Assembly (NCBI GenBank): GCA_025774735.1
Contig: JALGZU010000007.1
Coordinates: forward strand, 1-20,486
DNA length: 20,486 nt
Direction of reading: 5' to 3'
Source of the DNA: a candidate division LCP-89 bacterium
Lineage (GTDB): Bacteria > Electryoneota > B3-LCP
The notes under the pieces are model-generated. The model saw only the letters and a program-made list of their open reading frames with translations, was not told where the DNA came from and ran no database searches. The translations under genes and the position numbers were made by a program. This document shows positions 6,790 to 14,700 of the stretch, one piece after another. Positions within the stretch are counted from its first letter, which is position 1, and every line of letters starts with the position of its first letter.

Positions 6790-8994
6790 CTAATTATAGT
6801 CAGCAGCTAAGGAGAAACAGATTTGGCGGAGTGATGTCGGAGCCGTATCTACGAGGCGATACTCCTCGTTGAAGAAGTTTTTGATTTCCAACCTTAGTGT
6901 CAGCGTCGTGCCGGGATTATGGATGCCGATCTGCTTCGACAAGCCCAGATTCCAAACATTATAGGGTACCAAAGATTTTGTATTCGCCTCATTTGTGTAG
7001 CGGGTACTCACCCAATGCGAAGAGAGGTCGACTTCAAGAAACGACAGGTTTTGCCTCAGGACTAGAGTGCCGGTGTGTTCCGGCTTGTAAGGGAGTAATT
7101 TGCCATCCGTATTTGTTTCGCCGGAGTAGTTGAGGGCGCGCGTCCAGCGGTAGGAGAGATGGATTTCCCGTGCAAAAGCTCGAGGGCCGGTCGTTAAAGC
7201 TACTCCCACCTCGGAACCGTAGGTTTTCGATTTGGAAATGTTCAGCGGCCTCCAGCGATTGTCGAAGTCGAGCCGCCAATAGATCAGATCCCAAACGTCC
7301 CGGTCGAAATAGGAGACGGTAAATACAAGCGGATTTATCTCGAGGCGGCCGCTGAGTTCCCGATTCTGACTGCGTTCCGGTTTCAGATTGGGATTACCTG
7401 CAGACTGAAGATCTTCAACCCAGAAGAGTGAGTTGAAGGAGGGTAACCTGTAAGCTCCGGTCAACTCTCCCCGGCATGACCAGACCACAGCATCACCTCC
7501 CCCCAACTCCACACCCAAGCGCGGATGGACGAACGCTTCATCACCCGTATAGAGATCCGCGCGAACCCCCGAAAATATGCCCGCACGAACAGGCAAATCC
7601 AGCGATTCCAGAGGATCGCCCTGCACCTGCAGGAAACCGTATTCGTGTGACCTCTTGGCGTATCCCCCCGTTAATTCCGTTGACCAGAGCCGTTCAAAAT
7701 CGAATCCCCCACCGAAATGAAGCTCCTCCCAATGAGTCACACTCCTATGCCAATCGAAGCCCAGATTGTACGTCTCTCCTTTTAAGTCCGCGCGGGAATA
7801 CAGGAGGGGATATTGAGTCCCGTAATCGGTGACGCTGCTCTGCTGATAGCCTTCCAGTTTCAGATGGATTTCCGGCCGGTACCACATGCTACCACCTGCA
7901 ACATTTAAGGTGAGTTCCCTGCGGCTGTCGTCGGTCGTGGATTCATGCTCCAGAGCCGGCAGGGGGAGATAATCCGGGTTTTGCCGGTGAAGCTCCGTGT
8001 GGCGTGCCCCCATGGCTAAAATGCCGGGAGGATCGATTTTAAGCGAAATGTAATCCCTGCGGTATGCAGCATTCGTCCGGGTGAAAGTACTCCCAACGTC
8101 CCGGGTGTAGAGATTCAATCCATCGTCCGGAACCACGTGATAACGGTAAGCTCCTGTGGATTCGCGATGTTCGAGAAGAGCGAATGCGGGCCAACCTCCG
8201 ATGTCTCTTCCAATCGAAAATGCCGCTGACATATCGCCGAATTCGGATAGTCCCGCCTGCACATGATAATGATCCAACCCGGGATCAATCGTCACAATAT
8301 TGATGGCCCCTCCGATAGCCTGAGCGCCCAAACTCGCCGGCGCTTCAGGATAGACCTCAATCTGCTGTACCTCGAGAAGAGAGATCCGGGAAAGATCAGC
8401 GATCCCGTCGGCAACATCATTCAGAGGCTGTCCATCAAGCAGCACCAGCACCTGGTTTGATGCACTCCCGCGGATAGATACCGTCTGAGCTCCACCGGGG
8501 GATCCGTCGGATGTGACCGTTGCCAATCCCTCCCTCTCCAACACCTGACCTATGTTCTCGGCATTAGATCCGCGAATCTCACTCCGGTCGATTACCCTGG
8601 CGCCGGAGAAACGCCCTTGAGACGGCAACGCTGTAGATTCGACAGATACTTCAGGTAAATTCAGTCTCTTAGGTTTAAGTTGGATGTTAATGGAGATCGG
8701 CTCGCCTGCCAGTGGGACGTAAACGCGGCGCTGTTCTGACTGAAATGTGACGTGGGATATGTTCAGGCTATATTGACCGGCCGGGATGAGATAGAAGGTG
8801 AATCGCCCCAGATCATCGGAAACCGTGCCATAGGGCGTGTCCATCAGGGAGACGTGACAGTTCAAGACGGGCAGGCCGTTGTCGGCATTCGTAACTACCC
8901 CTACGATCGAAAGGGCTTCCTGTGCGAAGGCATAACCTCGCATCAGGACCAGAAGGGCTAGATATAGAGTGATGCTGGCAAAATTGAATCTCAT
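6790..8994 (-). CDS. TonB-dependent outer-membrane receptor, probably for cobalamin (BtuB-like)
   Basis: A 734-residue TonB-dependent receptor. A signal peptide (about 1-25, ending AFAQ) is followed by a CarboxypepD_reg-like domain (about 28-110; GVVTNADNGLPVLNCHVSL, DDLGRFTF). Next is a TonB-box-like strand (LPEVSVESTA), then the plug (about 130-240; GGAQTVSIRGSASNQVLVLLDG, GGAINIVT) and a 22-strand-type barrel to the C-terminus. I chose the ATG at 8994 over the GTG at 9012, because it begins a clean signal peptide and has GGTGG as ribosome-binding site. It is the third gene after a cobalamin riboswitch, 25 nt beyond the preceding receptor-like gene, so vitamin B12 or a corrinoid is the likely substrate (inference from regulation). 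The TonB/ExbBD energiser is not in the window. Confidence 0.88.
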   Translation of the reverse strand: MRFNFASITLYLALLVLMRGYAFAQEALSIVGVVTNADNGLPVLNCHVSLMDTPYGTVSDDLGRFTFYLIPAGQYSLNISHVTFQSEQRRVYVPLAGEPISINIQLKPKRLNLPEVSVESTALPSQGRFSGARVIDRSEIRGSNAENIGQVLEREGLATVTSDGSPGGAQTVSIRGSASNQVLVLLDGQPLNDVADGIADLSRISLLEVQQIEVYPEAPASLGAQAIGGAINIVTIDPGLDHYHVQAGLSEFGDMSAAFSIGRDIGGWPAFALLEHRESTGAYRYHVVPDDGLNLYTRDVGSTFTRTNAAYRRDYISLKIDPPGILAMGARHTELHRQNPDYLPLPALEHESTTDDSRRELTLNVAGGSMWYRPEIHLKLEGYQQSSVTDYGTQYPLLYSRADLKGETYNLGFDWHRSVTHWEELHFGGGFDFERLWSTELTGGYAKRSHEYGFLQVQGDPLESLDLPVRAGIFSGVRADLYTGDEAFVHPRLGVELGGGDAVVWSCRGELTGAYRLPSFNSLFWVEDLQSAGNPNLKPERSQNRELSGRLEINPLVFTVSYFDRDVWDLIYWRLDFDNRWRPLNISKSKTYGSEVGVALTTGPRAFAREIHLSYRWTRALNYSGETNTDGKLLPYKPEHTGTLVLRQNLSFLEVDLSSHWVSTRYTNEANTKSLVPYNVWNLGLSKQIGIHNPGTTLTLRLEIKNFFNEEYRLVDTAPTSLRQICFSLAADYN

Positions 8995-9019
8995 GAACCA
9001 CCGTATGTACACAGACGGG

Positions 9020-10828
9020 TCAATTGATGAAGTTCCACGAAAATCCCCAGACCTCCTCCTTGTGCATCATCGGGAAACCGGGGAAAAGCTCGTAATGATG
9101 ATCGAGGATATTGTTAACGCCCCAGTAGATGTAAAATCCATACAGCCGGGCGCCGATGCGCGCGGACAGGAGGAAATCTTCCTGTTCGCTCTCCCAGCCG
9201 CCGCTGACCGGGAAGGAACGCTGATCCCAGTAATCTTCCCATACGCGCAGGCGCAGGTCGAGCTGGTCATTGAAGAGCATCTTGCGGTACTGCACCCAGG
9301 CATGGCCGATCGCCTCAGGAAAGAGCCTCTCAGTCCCGTTTAACGGTACATACGATCCCGTTCCACCGATCTCAAGATCTTGCCAGGGGTAAAGCCGAAA
9401 CCAACCCAGCACTCCAGCCGCCTCCTCTTCAGTTCCGTTGAAGGAGCTCACGGTCCCATCCACGATTTGCCAGCTGATGGGATCCTGCCACTGATAGCAG
9501 CGATAGGCGAGGCCGCCGTCGAGAAATCCGGTCTGCGCCTTCAAACCGGCGTCCGCCGTGATTAAAGTTACGTTGGTTAATCCCGGATTGCCATGGACCG
9601 GAGCATCGGGATACTGAAATAGAACGGGATCATAGGGCTGATAGTGTATTCCGGTATCGAAATCGGCGGATGTTTCGTACCGTGAGGGCATCCGCTGGTG
9701 AAAAGAAGCATCTCCAAAAATGGACAACCACCGGATTGCCGTTGCTTCTGTTCGCACACCGAAGTGACTCGCCGGGTCGAAATCGTCCGAAAGGTCGATT
9801 CCGGCAAACGATTCCAATCCAACCCGTTCGTGAGCCCGCCAGGTCAGAGCGGCTTCAGCACCCCCGAAAACAGTTCGAGACCAGTCCTGGGTTTTAAATC
9901 GCCAGTCAGCCAGCGCACCCTGCGCTGAAAGGTCAAAAACCAGCAATTCCTGCCCGTATTTGGCACCCAGAATCAAACCGAGTTCCTGCCAGGTATCAGC
10001 ATCTCCGCTGGCGTATGTTTCCCGCTGCTGAAGACCGTAGCCGTGAATTGTAATATTCCTCCAGTGCAGGACTGCATCTGTCTCATATCTTTTGCGGTTG
10101 TGATCAATATCCTGGAAGGGTATCTGGGAGGAAAGATGGTTCTGTGAGACTCCCCACCAGCCCCATAATCGATCCGGATTATCCGTCGTGTCCACCCAGA
10201 CGATCTCCGCCCGCAGGTTTAATCCGTAAGCTTCGCTGTGAGATAGATAGCCTCCATAGGTGGATACTCGCCCTCCGCCGCTCAGGATAAACTCCGGAGC
10301 GATTTTCTCGGAAAGATCGAAATCGACAATCCCCAGACCGTAATAGCCGTCCCGGGATGAAATTCGGCTGGAAGGAGGTACAGGACTCATAGTCCTCAGT
10401 TTGACGTCCAATGCCGCACCCGGTGTGCTCGATGCGAAAAGATCGAAATTGAGATCGGATAGCGCTCCTGGGGGGATCCAACCCAGTTCAGGCGCCCCTA
10501 ATAAGTGATCTTCGATCTTCCTTCCTCTGAAGGCCAGCTCGATAGAATGCATAGGCAGGTTCAGAAAAAGCCCTCGCGACGGCTGTCCGAATCCCCCCCG
10601 CTCCAGGGGATAATACCCGGGCATCACCGAGATCCAATCCCCGAAGTCTTCGTGATCCATATCGATCAGTACTTCCTCACTGACGCTGTAAAAAGCCGGA
10701 AGCGGCTTCCCGGGAGCTTGGAGGGAATCTCCTAATAGACTATCAGCGTCCGGCAGAACGGCAGCAGCAGCCGATACGATCGTTAGAACAGCTAGAAACA
10801 ATACGATGACGTGAGCAGCACGTTTCAT
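9020..10828 (-). CDS. TonB-dependent receptor-like protein with a reduced plug
   Basis: A 602-residue outer-membrane protein with a signal peptide (about 1-23, SAAAA). An N-terminal stretch (about 50-145) looks like a shortened plug: GGFGQPSRGLFLNLP and SIELAFRGRKIEDHLLG stand where receptors have the IRG and V-x-LDG strands, but the usual glycine and IRG landmarks are weak. The rest is strand-rich and ends with a receptor-type final strand region (WGVNNILDHHYELFPGFP...WNFIN). There is no CarboxypepD domain. The start overlaps the ECF S-component stop by one base (TGATG) and has a GGAG ribosome-binding site, so the two are coupled. Being under the cobalamin riboswitch, it probably takes part in corrinoid import alongside the next gene. 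It could be a second receptor with a different ligand form, or a porin-like partner; the sequence does not decide. Confidence 0.7.
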   Translation of the reverse strand: MKRAAHVIVLFLAVLTIVSAAAAVLPDADSLLGDSLQAPGKPLPAFYSVSEEVLIDMDHEDFGDWISVMPGYYPLERGGFGQPSRGLFLNLPMHSIELAFRGRKIEDHLLGAPELGWIPPGALSDLNFDLFASSTPGAALDVKLRTMSPVPPSSRISSRDGYYGLGIVDFDLSEKIAPEFILSGGGRVSTYGGYLSHSEAYGLNLRAEIVWVDTTDNPDRLWGWWGVSQNHLSSQIPFQDIDHNRKRYETDAVLHWRNITIHGYGLQQRETYASGDADTWQELGLILGAKYGQELLVFDLSAQGALADWRFKTQDWSRTVFGGAEAALTWRAHERVGLESFAGIDLSDDFDPASHFGVRTEATAIRWLSIFGDASFHQRMPSRYETSADFDTGIHYQPYDPVLFQYPDAPVHGNPGLTNVTLITADAGLKAQTGFLDGGLAYRCYQWQDPISWQIVDGTVSSFNGTEEEAAGVLGWFRLYPWQDLEIGGTGSYVPLNGTERLFPEAIGHAWVQYRKMLFNDQLDLRLRVWEDYWDQRSFPVSGGWESEQEDFLLSARIGARLYGFYIYWGVNNILDHHYELFPGFPMMHKEEVWGFSWNFIN

Positions 10829-11370
10829 CAGTTTCTCCAGTGTTTGAAGCGGGCGAGAAAAGCCGGAATGATCAGTGCGAAAATGAGACAGTTAACGGAT
10901 ATATGGAAGGCGGCAAAAGGAATTCCGAAAGCGAGCGATGCCAGGATTTGGTCAAAATTGAATCCGGCAGCGATGGGAAAGGAGAGGTTGGTCAACAGGT
11001 CATAGATAGTGGTAAGGGTGATCCCGACTGCGCCAAGAAACAGGTGAACGATCCAACTCCTGCCTGCGAAGAAGCTAAAATTCAGCAGCAGACGCCTCAT
11101 CATACCACCGGTCCAACCCACCAGAGCCATGGAGACAACCTGTGACACCAACAGCGGCGGTGGCGGAAATCCCATGGGATTGAACACCGAGTAGATAGTT
11201 TCGGCGACAATGCCGATGACGAGCCCATACCTTGGCCCCATCCAGACGCCGGATACAAATATCCCCGCCGTGATCATCTCCAGGTTGGGAACCGGCAGGA
11301 AAAGATACCCGAGTACGATACAAACGGCCGTTAGAAATGCAGCACGCGTCAATTTCTGGACGGGTTTCAT
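10828..11370 (-). CDS. ECF transporter substrate-binding S component (probable cobalamin)
   Basis: A 180-residue integral inner-membrane protein with about six hydrophobic helices, matching an energy-coupling-factor S component, which captures a vitamin and docks on the EcfA/A'/T module. The first helix carries the AxxxA motif (AFLTA, 11-15) used for contact with EcfT; MGPRYGLVIGIVAETIYSVF and the FAAFHISVNC segment are typical. A longer reading frame from 11466 runs back through the riboswitch and is not real; I start at ATG 11370. Substrate assignment rests on the cobalamin riboswitch just upstream and the two TonB receptors downstream (CbrT-like role, inference). No EcfA or EcfT genes are in the window, so it must use a module encoded elsewhere or act alone, as reported for BtuM-type proteins. 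Confidence 0.82.
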   Translation of the reverse strand: MKPVQKLTRAAFLTAVCIVLGYLFLPVPNLEMITAGIFVSGVWMGPRYGLVIGIVAETIYSVFNPMGFPPPPLLVSQVVSMALVGWTGGMMRRLLLNFSFFAGRSWIVHLFLGAVGITLTTIYDLLTNLSFPIAAGFNFDQILASLAFGIPFAAFHISVNCLIFALIIPAFLARFKHWRN

Positions 11371-11381
11371 AGGGTACCAAG

Positions 11382-11406
11382 AAAAAAAGGAGCCGGGTTG
11401 GCTCCT
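11382..11406 (-). terminator. Intrinsic terminator, expression platform of the cobalamin riboswitch
   Basis: On the minus strand AGGAGCC-AACCC-GGCTCCT is followed by a run of seven Ts, ending only 11 nt before the ECF S-component ATG. Its 5' arm (AGGAG) can instead pair with CTCCT at 11435-11431, which would form an antiterminator. This is what a ligand-controlled off switch needs. Confidence 0.85.
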
Positions 11407-11575
11407 AACATAATTCACCCCGGCATTCCGAGGAGATTCAATATTAGCGCCCTCCCGCGAAGGCATTTTGTAGCCGGCCAGGTGTCTGACTTACGCCCTC
11501 GAGGGGCGATCACAGTTGCGGGGCAGTGGCGGAATTACACCGCCTTCCCTGAAAATCACCGGGTAAAATTCTGGT
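11407..11575 (-). promoter_or_regulatory. Cobalamin (B12) riboswitch
   Basis: The minus strand shows the family landmarks in order: GGTGATTTTCAGGGAA, a GGCGGTGTAATTCCGCC stem-loop, the B12-box-type CCACTGCCCCGCAACTGTG (11529-11511), and GTCAGACACCTGGCCGGC (11490-11473). GGTG and CACC can close the core. Downstream, a 5-bp hairpin (GCCTT/AGGGC) presents CGCGGG (GCGGG at 11458-11454), complementary to CCCGC in the B12-box loop, i.e. the L5-L13 kissing interaction. Between it and the terminator lies CTCCT (11435-11431), able to compete for the terminator 5' arm. Cobalamin binding should favour termination and shut off the import operon. The element starts within a few bases of the rplS stop codon, leaving no separate promoter region. 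Confidence 0.93.
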
Positions 11576-11579
11576 ATTT

Positions 11580-11927
11580 CTAACGCGTGGTCTTCTCCTT
11601 GATCCTGGCTGCCTTGCCATGCAATTTACTCAGATAGTACAGCTTCGAACGCCGCACCTTCCCCCGGCGCATCGTTTCGATCTTGGCGATACGGGGTGAA
11701 TGGAGTGGAAAGATGCGTTCCACACCCACACCAGCGGACACTTTCCTGACTGTAAACATTTCATCAATACCCGCACCGCTTCGTTCCAAAACCGTCCCCT
11801 GGAACACCTGGATGCGTTCTTTGTCGCCTTCGATAACGCGAACGTGAACTTTAACTGTATCACCGGCTTTAAACTCCGGAATATCAGTATTGAGTTGATC
11901 AGAAGTAACCTGGTGAAGCTCCCTCAT
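11580..11927 (-). CDS. rplS: 50S ribosomal protein L19
   Basis: Ribosomal protein L19, located at the 30S-50S interface. The 115-residue length is normal. Recognisable stretches are [54 protein letters not shown] and the basic [13 protein letters not shown] near the end. An AAAGGT ribosome-binding site precedes the ATG. It follows trmD with 25 nt between and is the last gene of the rpsP-khpA-rimM-trmD-rplS order common to many bacteria. The cobalamin riboswitch begins right after its stop codon and no terminator of its own is visible. Confidence 0.98.
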   Translation of the reverse strand: MRELHQVTSDQLNTDIPEFKAGDTVKVHVRVIEGDKERIQVFQGTVLERSGAGIDEMFTVRKVSAGVGVERIFPLHSPRIAKIETMRRGKVRRSKLYYLSKLHGKAARIKEKTTR

Positions 11928-11952
11928 GATAGACCTTTTCTATGTTTATTTC

Positions 11953-12660
11953 TCATTTTTTTCGGCTGGTTTCTTCGATGTAACGGCGCCACAGATCCGG
12001 ACGCCGTTGGCGAGTGACCTCGAGTGCTCTCTCGCGCCGCCAGTCAGCGATCTCCTTGTGATTTCCAGAGAGCAGCACTTTGGGAACTTTCAGCCCCTTA
12101 AATTCTTCAGGACGCGTATAAAGCGGTCCTTCCAGCAAACTGGCAGCGATGCTATCCGTCTGCGCTGATTCGATATCTCCGAGAACGCCGGGGATCAGCC
12201 TGGTTAATCCTTCCAGCATAATCATCGCGGGCAACTCACCTCCGGAAAGGACATAATCTCCGATTGAGATTTGCCGGTCCACGCGCTCGTCAATCACCCG
12301 TTGATCGATTCCCTTGTAACGACCGCAGATAAATATGAACTCCTCTACGGCTAACAAATCCTCCAGCATATCCTGGTTGAGAAGTTCTCCCGACGGGGCA
12401 AAACTGATGATAATCGGCTTTGAGCGCCGGTTTGCGGAGAGGTCATCGAGTGCTGCAAAGAGCGGATCCGGTTTGAGCACCATTCCGGCACCACCCCCGA
12501 ATGGGTAATCATCGACCTGTTGATGTCGGCTCCTCGCCCAAGATCGAAGAGGCCATACGTGCAGATCGAGAAGACCCTTCTGCCGCGCCTGCTTGATCAG
12601 GGCATCCCTAACAAATCCGTCAAAAAGTCGAGGGAAAAGTGTAATAACGTCAACGCGCAT
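11953..12660 (-). CDS. trmD: tRNA (guanine37-N1)-methyltransferase
   Basis: TrmD methylates G37 of tRNAs with G at 36 using S-adenosylmethionine, preventing +1 frameshifts. The 235-residue protein shows the SPOUT family signatures: DDYPFGGGAGMVLKP (50-63), ICGRYKGIDQRV (111-122), the knot segment ISIGDYVLSGGELPAMIMLEG (131-151) and the catalytic Asp at D169 in ESAQTDS, followed by LLEGPLYTRP. The ATG at 12660 lies 2 nt after the rimM stop, so the two are translationally linked. Confidence 0.98.
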   Translation of the reverse strand: MRVDVITLFPRLFDGFVRDALIKQARQKGLLDLHVWPLRSWARSRHQQVDDYPFGGGAGMVLKPDPLFAALDDLSANRRSKPIIISFAPSGELLNQDMLEDLLAVEEFIFICGRYKGIDQRVIDERVDRQISIGDYVLSGGELPAMIMLEGLTRLIPGVLGDIESAQTDSIAASLLEGPLYTRPEEFKGLKVPKVLLSGNHKEIADWRRERALEVTRQRRPDLWRRYIEETSRKK

Positions 12661-12662
12661 GT

Positions 12663-13205
12663 TTATTCATTACCGGCGCTTTGCGGCAAGTCCCTCAACC
12701 CATCCATCAGGTGCACGGTCATCCGGCGGTGTTCAAGATCGATATCTAAAACTACCTCGGTAATGGCGGGGATTAACAATTCCCGGCTTCCGCTCCTTAC
12801 CTGATAAACATCATTCGGTGCCAGTTCGATGACGTCGGTCAAGAAACCGAGTTCTTCGCCTTCATCCGAGACGACTTCCATCCCAATCATATCACGGATA
12901 CGGTACTCGCCATCGTCGGTCGGCGGAAGCTGATCCTGATGGATGAACAGGGCGCAATCACGGAGGCTTTCAACCGAATCCCTGTTGTCAAAACCAACAA
13001 ACTTCAAAACAGCGTATTTTGAATTGATCCTGAAGTATTCAACCTTGAATTCAGTACGAACTTCATTCGGACAATCCATGTACAGCGTCGTGTATCGCTC
13101 AAGCCCAAATGGAGTGCTGGTCAACGGATAGACCTTCAACTCGCCGCGAATCCCCACCGGCTTGATAACACTGGCGACTTGGATGAATAAGTCTTCCATC
13201 CCCAT
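12663..13205 (-). CDS. rimM: 16S rRNA processing / ribosome maturation factor RimM
   Basis: RimM helps 30S head maturation by binding S19. The roughly 180-residue protein has the N-terminal beta-barrel with IKPVGIRGELKVYPLT, and the C-terminal PRC-barrel (YRIRDMIGMEVVSDEGEELGFLTDVIELAPNDVYQVR, about 100-135; then LLIPAI and VLDIDLEHRRMTVHL). I set the start at ATG 13205; a second ATG two codons later (13199) is equally possible, while a TTG at 13232 would add a poor extension overlapping khpA. It lies 7 nt after the khpA stop and 2 nt before trmD. Confidence 0.95.
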   Translation of the reverse strand: MGMEDLFIQVASVIKPVGIRGELKVYPLTSTPFGLERYTTLYMDCPNEVRTEFKVEYFRINSKYAVLKFVGFDNRDSVESLRDCALFIHQDQLPPTDDGEYRIRDMIGMEVVSDEGEELGFLTDVIELAPNDVYQVRSGSRELLIPAITEVVLDIDLEHRRMTVHLMDGLRDLPQSAGNE

Positions 13206-13212
13206 GTGAAGT

Positions 13213-13455
13213 TTAACGGCTTGAGCCGTCAATAATCTCCAAACTGGCCCGCTGACCCTGACGGGCAGCCACGGCAGTCAGCAGGGTGCGGATCGATCTC
13301 GCAGTGCGACCGTCCTTACCCACGACCCGTCCGATATCCGATTCACCTACCTTCAATTTCAACAATAGTCCCTTCTCGTTCTCCTCTTCGGAGACCTGTA
13401 CCTGATCCGGGTCATCAACCAGGTGTTTGGCAATAAATTCGACAAATTCTCTCAT
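13213..13455 (-). CDS. khpA: KH-domain RNA-binding protein KhpA
   Basis: An 80-residue protein consisting of one KH domain with the GxxG loop (VVGKDGRTARSIRTLL, about 44-59), which grips single-stranded RNA. KhpA is usually found between rpsP and rimM, as here, and acts with KhpB in post-transcriptional control of cell division or envelope genes in Gram-positives; its role in this lineage is not established. A GGAG ribosome-binding site precedes the ATG. The 117-nt gap to rpsP has an ATATTATAG stretch and a small ATTCC-GAATT-GGAAT hairpin, but no convincing promoter. Confidence 0.93.
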   Translation of the reverse strand: MREFVEFIAKHLVDDPDQVQVSEEENEKGLLLKLKVGESDIGRVVGKDGRTARSIRTLLTAVAARQGQRASLEIIDGSSR

Positions 13456-13572
13456 TCGAGACTCCGGTTTACTCCTGAGCTCTTATTTCCACTATAATAT
13501 TCGCCGATTCCAATTCGGAATTAGCGAAGCCCCTCCCAGGACTTGTGACCGGTGTCGCAGAAGGCGTTACAG

Positions 13573-14637
13573 TTAACTTTCTGTTGGTTTCTCTTCTTCC
13601 GTTGAGTCCGCGCTTTCTGCCGCCTTCTCGTCCGCTTTCGGTTCTTCAGCAGCGGCTTTTTCCGGCTCCTCGGCTGATGTCTCTTTCGCAGATGCTTTCT
13701 TCTTTTTCTCTTTCACCTCTTCCGGAGCGGTTTCAACCGCGTCCTTTTTCGCCGCTTCAGGCTTGGTCTCGGCGGGTTTAGGTTCCGCTGCAGGCTCGAC
13801 AGCCGGTTCCGCGTCAGCCTTGGTTTGTTTTTCCGCCTCTTCTGCCTTGACTTCATCGGGCTCAGTTTCCGCCTTGGCGGTTTCCTCTTCGGCATCCGTT
13901 TCAGCAGGAACCGCTTCCGCTGTCGTATCCTCTTTCTCTTCGTCTGTTGCAGCAGTATCCTGAACTTCAGCCGGCTCCTCGGCTGATGTCTCTTTCGCAG
14001 ATGCTTTCTTCTTTTTCTCTTTTACCTCTTCCGGAGCGGTTTCAACCGCGTCCTTTTTCGCCGCTTCAGGCTTGGTCTCGGCGGGTTTAGGTTCCGCTGC
14101 AGGCTCGACAGCCGGTTCCGCTGTCGTATCCTCTTTCTCTTCGTCTGTTGCAGCAGTATCCTGAACTTCAGCCGGCTCCTCGACTTCTTTGGTCTCCGCC
14201 TTCTCGGCAGGAACTGCCGCTTCGGCTTCGGCTTTTTCAGCTTTCTCCGCCTTCGCTTTTGCCTGCTTCTCTGCAATCGCAGCGAGTGCGGCATCCTCTT
14301 TGGCTTTCAGTCTCGTCTCGGCTTCTAGGCGGAAGCGTGCAACCTGGTCCCAGATTTCCTCTTCCCCGAGACCCCTTTTCTGCAGGTCGAGAGCCATCAT
14401 AATACCACGCCGGGAAAATAGATTCCTGACCGTGTCTGATGGAATCGCACCATTGGTCAACCACTTCAGCGCTTTTTGGTCATCCACGACAACCTCGGAG
14501 GGTCTCGTCAGAGGATTGTAATGGCCGATTCTTTCGATATAGGCGCCATCTCGCTTGTTGCGAGAATCCACGGCAACGATTCGATAGAACGCTTGCTTTT
14601 TACGCCCCATGCGCATGAGGCGAAGTTTTACTGCCAC
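13573..14637 (-). CDS. rpsP: 30S ribosomal protein S16 with a very long Ala/Glu/Lys-rich C-terminal extension
   Basis: S16 core at residues 1-85 ([41 protein letters not shown]), needed for 30S assembly. The usual protein is 80-90 residues; Bacteroidota forms reach about 170-190 with charged tails. This one is 354, so roughly 265 residues are added. The extension is low in complexity: an Ala/Lys/Glu helix-forming part (about 105-150), then acidic and Lys/Pro-rich repeats. Segment 153-174 recurs at 220-241 and segment 173-222 recurs at 276-325. The start is GTG at 14637 with GGAGG eight bases upstream. It probably sticks out from the ribosome surface as a disordered or helical tail; no function is known to me. 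Confidence 0.95.
   Translation of the reverse strand: MAVKLRLMRMGRKKQAFYRIVAVDSRNKRDGAYIERIGHYNPLTRPSEVVVDDQKALKWLTNGAIPSDTVRNLFSRRGIMMALDLQKRGLGEEEIWDQVARFRLEAETRLKAKEDAALAAIAEKQAKAKAEKAEKAEAEAAVPAEKAETKEVEEPAEVQDTAATDEEKEDTTAEPAVEPAAEPKPAETKPEAAKKDAVETAPEEVKEKKKKASAKETSAEEPAEVQDTAATDEEKEDTTAEAVPAETDAEEETAKAETEPDEVKAEEAEKQTKADAEPAVEPAAEPKPAETKPEAAKKDAVETAPEEVKEKKKKASAKETSAEEPEKAAAEEPKADEKAAESADSTEEEKPTES
13662..13812 (-). repeat. 151-bp direct repeat inside rpsP, copy proximal to the 3' end
   Basis: Matches 13971-14121 at 150 of 151 positions (only 13714 C versus 14023 T). It encodes the block from [15 protein letters not shown] to KETSAEEP. The offset is 309 bp, which keeps the reading frame. 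Confidence 0.95.
13915..13981 (-). repeat. 67-bp direct repeat inside rpsP, first copy
   Basis: Identical to 14116-14182, offset 201 bp (67 codons). It encodes [20 protein letters not shown]. Confidence 0.93.
13971..14121 (-). repeat. 151-bp direct repeat inside rpsP, second copy
   Basis: Partner of 13662-13812 (one mismatch). It is contiguous with a 67-bp repeat unit on each side, giving the protein order P1-P2-P1-spacer-P2. Confidence 0.95.
14116..14182 (-). repeat. 67-bp direct repeat inside rpsP, second copy
   Basis: Identical partner of 13915-13981. It overlaps the edge of the 151-bp unit by a few bases, which is consistent with duplication of a composite block followed by partial loss. 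Confidence 0.93.
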
Positions 14638-14700
14638 GTAATAGGCCTCCAGTAACTCTATTGTCTGACTGAACTTGATTGTATATGAGTGAATTCGATA

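Noticed and set aside
11371..11466. N-terminal extension of the ECF S component back to 11466
   Set aside because: It reads through the riboswitch and terminator and gives a polar non-membrane leader; the ATG at 11370 starts a normal S component.
13495..13530. ATATTATAG stretch and small inverted repeat upstream of khpA as a promoter
   Set aside because: No -35 box is present at acceptable spacing; it may be weak or unrelated.
13763..14521. Ser/Ala-rich open frames on the plus strand opposite rpsP
   Set aside because: They are by-products of the repetitive Ala/Glu/Lys codons in rpsP, without ribosome-binding sites or recognisable domains.
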